NCBI RefSeq assembly: GCF_003314995.1
Contig: NZ_QNRH01000002.1
Location: forward strand, 124,001-188,000
DNA from: Pseudochrobactrum asaccharolyticum
Lineage (GTDB): Bacteria > Pseudomonadota > Alphaproteobacteria > Rhizobiales > Rhizobiaceae
Length of the DNA: 64,000 nucleotides
Direction: 5' to 3'
Shown here: piece after piece, positions 63,379 to 64,000 of the stretch
Layout of the letters: every line of letters begins with the position of its first letter
Numbering within the stretch: the first letter of the stretch is position 1
The notes under the pieces: generated by a model
Seen by the model: the letters and a program-made list of their open reading frames with translations, nothing else
The model's database searches: none
Told to the model about the DNA's origin: nothing
Translations under genes and position numbers: made by a program

Positions 63379-64000
63379 TCACCTTAAACCCAAAACCTGC
63401 TTGGCAAGGATCATGCGCTGAATTTCATTTGACCCGCCCCAGATCGTCAGCTTACGCAAATTGAGCCATGCAGCAGCCGCACCGGCAGCCGCCGGATTTT
63501 CCGCATCCGCCTCACCATCAAGAAATGCTTCACTGTAAGGCAGCACCTGCGAGCTAAAAATATCCAGACGCAATTGAGCCAATGCCTGCGCAATTTCTGT
63601 ACCGCGGATTTTGAGCTTCGAGGCTTCAGGGCCCGGATTTTCACCCGCTTCACTCTGCGACAGTAGTTTCAGCTCCATATGCTCCAGCGCCAGACGCTGA
63701 ATTTCAATCCGCGTCATACGATCCTGCAACAGCGGATCATTCGCTACACCAAGACGTGCGGCATCTTCTTTCAATTCACCGAGAATACGCTTGGAACGCG
63801 CAGCACCGGACATGGAAAAACGCTCATATTCGAGCAGATATTTGCCATAGCCCCAGCCTTCACCTTCAGTACCGATCAGGTTTTCAACCGGCACACGCAC
63901 ATCATTGAAGAACACCTCGTTAAACTCGGCCTCACCATCCAATGTACGGATCGGGCGGACTGTAATGCCGGGAGTGCGCATATCAATCAGCAGAAAGGAA
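63379..64000 (-). CDS. Acyl-CoA dehydrogenase, second of a pair (partial, N-terminus beyond window)
   Basis: 207 codons of the C-terminal half are present. The frame is open through position 64000, where the residues before the internal Met are SFLLID, a usual acyl-CoA dehydrogenase motif (SFLLIDMRTPGITVRPI). The gene therefore continues to the right and 63981 is not its start. Landmarks are FNEVFFNDVRVPVENLIGTE, GWGYGKYLLEYERFSMSGAA and the C-terminal LTIWGGSNEIQRMILAKQVL. It is cotranscribed with the downstream partner. Confidence 0.92.
   Translation of the reverse strand, partial: SFLLIDMRTPGITVRPIRTLDGEAEFNEVFFNDVRVPVENLIGTEGEGWGYGKYLLEYERFSMSGAARSKRILGELKEDAARLGVANDPLLQDRMTRIEIQRLALEHMELKLLSQSEAGENPGPEASKLKIRGTEIAQALAQLRLDIFSSQVLPYSEAFLDGEADAENPAAAGAAAAWLNLRKLTIWGGSNEIQRMILAKQVLGLR

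Noticed and set aside
63379-63981. Complete 200-aa protein starting at 63981
   Set aside because: The frame continues to the window edge with acyl-CoA dehydrogenase sequence (SFLLID before the Met), so this is an internal Met of a longer gene.

Overview
The window looks like chromosome of an alphaproteobacterium of the Rhizobiales, most probably a Brucellaceae relative (Ochrobactrum or Pseudochrobactrum type). This is inferred from three things: palindromic intergenic elements with AGAGCG/CGCTCT ends typical of that group, the density of ABC and TRAP uptake systems with LysR, GntR and IclR regulators, and a moderate GC content (about one half by eye). No rRNA, tRNA, phage, IS element or CRISPR array was seen.

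Layout. 0-10.3 kb: a giant secreted repeat protein (2715 aa, DUF11-type and NTGN modules, SdrD-B-like linkers) followed after 4 nt by a second exported protein that runs off the left edge. A very AT-rich upstream region carries a possible coupled leader ORF with a stem-loop. 10.3-16.9 kb: peptidase T, a DppA-type dipeptide/heme-binding protein, a LysR regulator, a FrnE-like DsbA protein, an exported cyclase-family hydrolase and a DUF922 predicted zinc protease. 17-21 kb: a polar amino acid or opine-type ABC importer (two permeases, ATPase, binding protein). 21-26.8 kb: a compact operon of a TonB-dependent receptor, an SbmA/YddA-type fused ABC transporter, a HemS/HutX-like protein and a ChaN-like protein. 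I read this as a tetrapyrrole (probably heme) uptake and handling system, and it is the best candidate for an undescribed system here.

27-36 kb: a DMT exporter, then an organosulfur-type cluster. ArsR, GST and FMN reductase lie on the minus strand. Divergent from them are a signal-less SsuA-like protein, an SsuD-like monooxygenase with altered active-site positions and a TRAP transporter. An M24 peptidase follows. 36-48.7 kb: a catabolic cluster for a cyclic amide or N-heterocycle, comprising a flavin reductase, an Asp/Glu/hydantoin racemase, a Dpp-type ABC importer with two paralogous binding proteins, a cytosine-deaminase-like amidohydrolase, a second amidohydrolase lacking the usual HxH, and a GntR/FCD regulator. 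A shared operator-like motif occurs upstream of three of its transcription units.

49-55.7 kb: a PotABCD-type ABC importer interleaved with a three-subunit FAD/[2Fe-2S] dehydrogenase of the opine oxidase / D-hydroxyproline dehydrogenase type, with a divergent IclR regulator. 56.8-60.4 kb: a LysR regulator divergent from a lone amino acid-binding protein, then an M81 (MlrC-like) metallopeptidase. 60.5-64 kb: a very unusual 587-aa protein made of two complete LysR regulators in tandem, convergent on a pair of acyl-CoA dehydrogenases, the second cut by the right edge.

Overall the region is a scavenging and catabolic block. Each uptake system sits beside its enzymes and a dedicated regulator.
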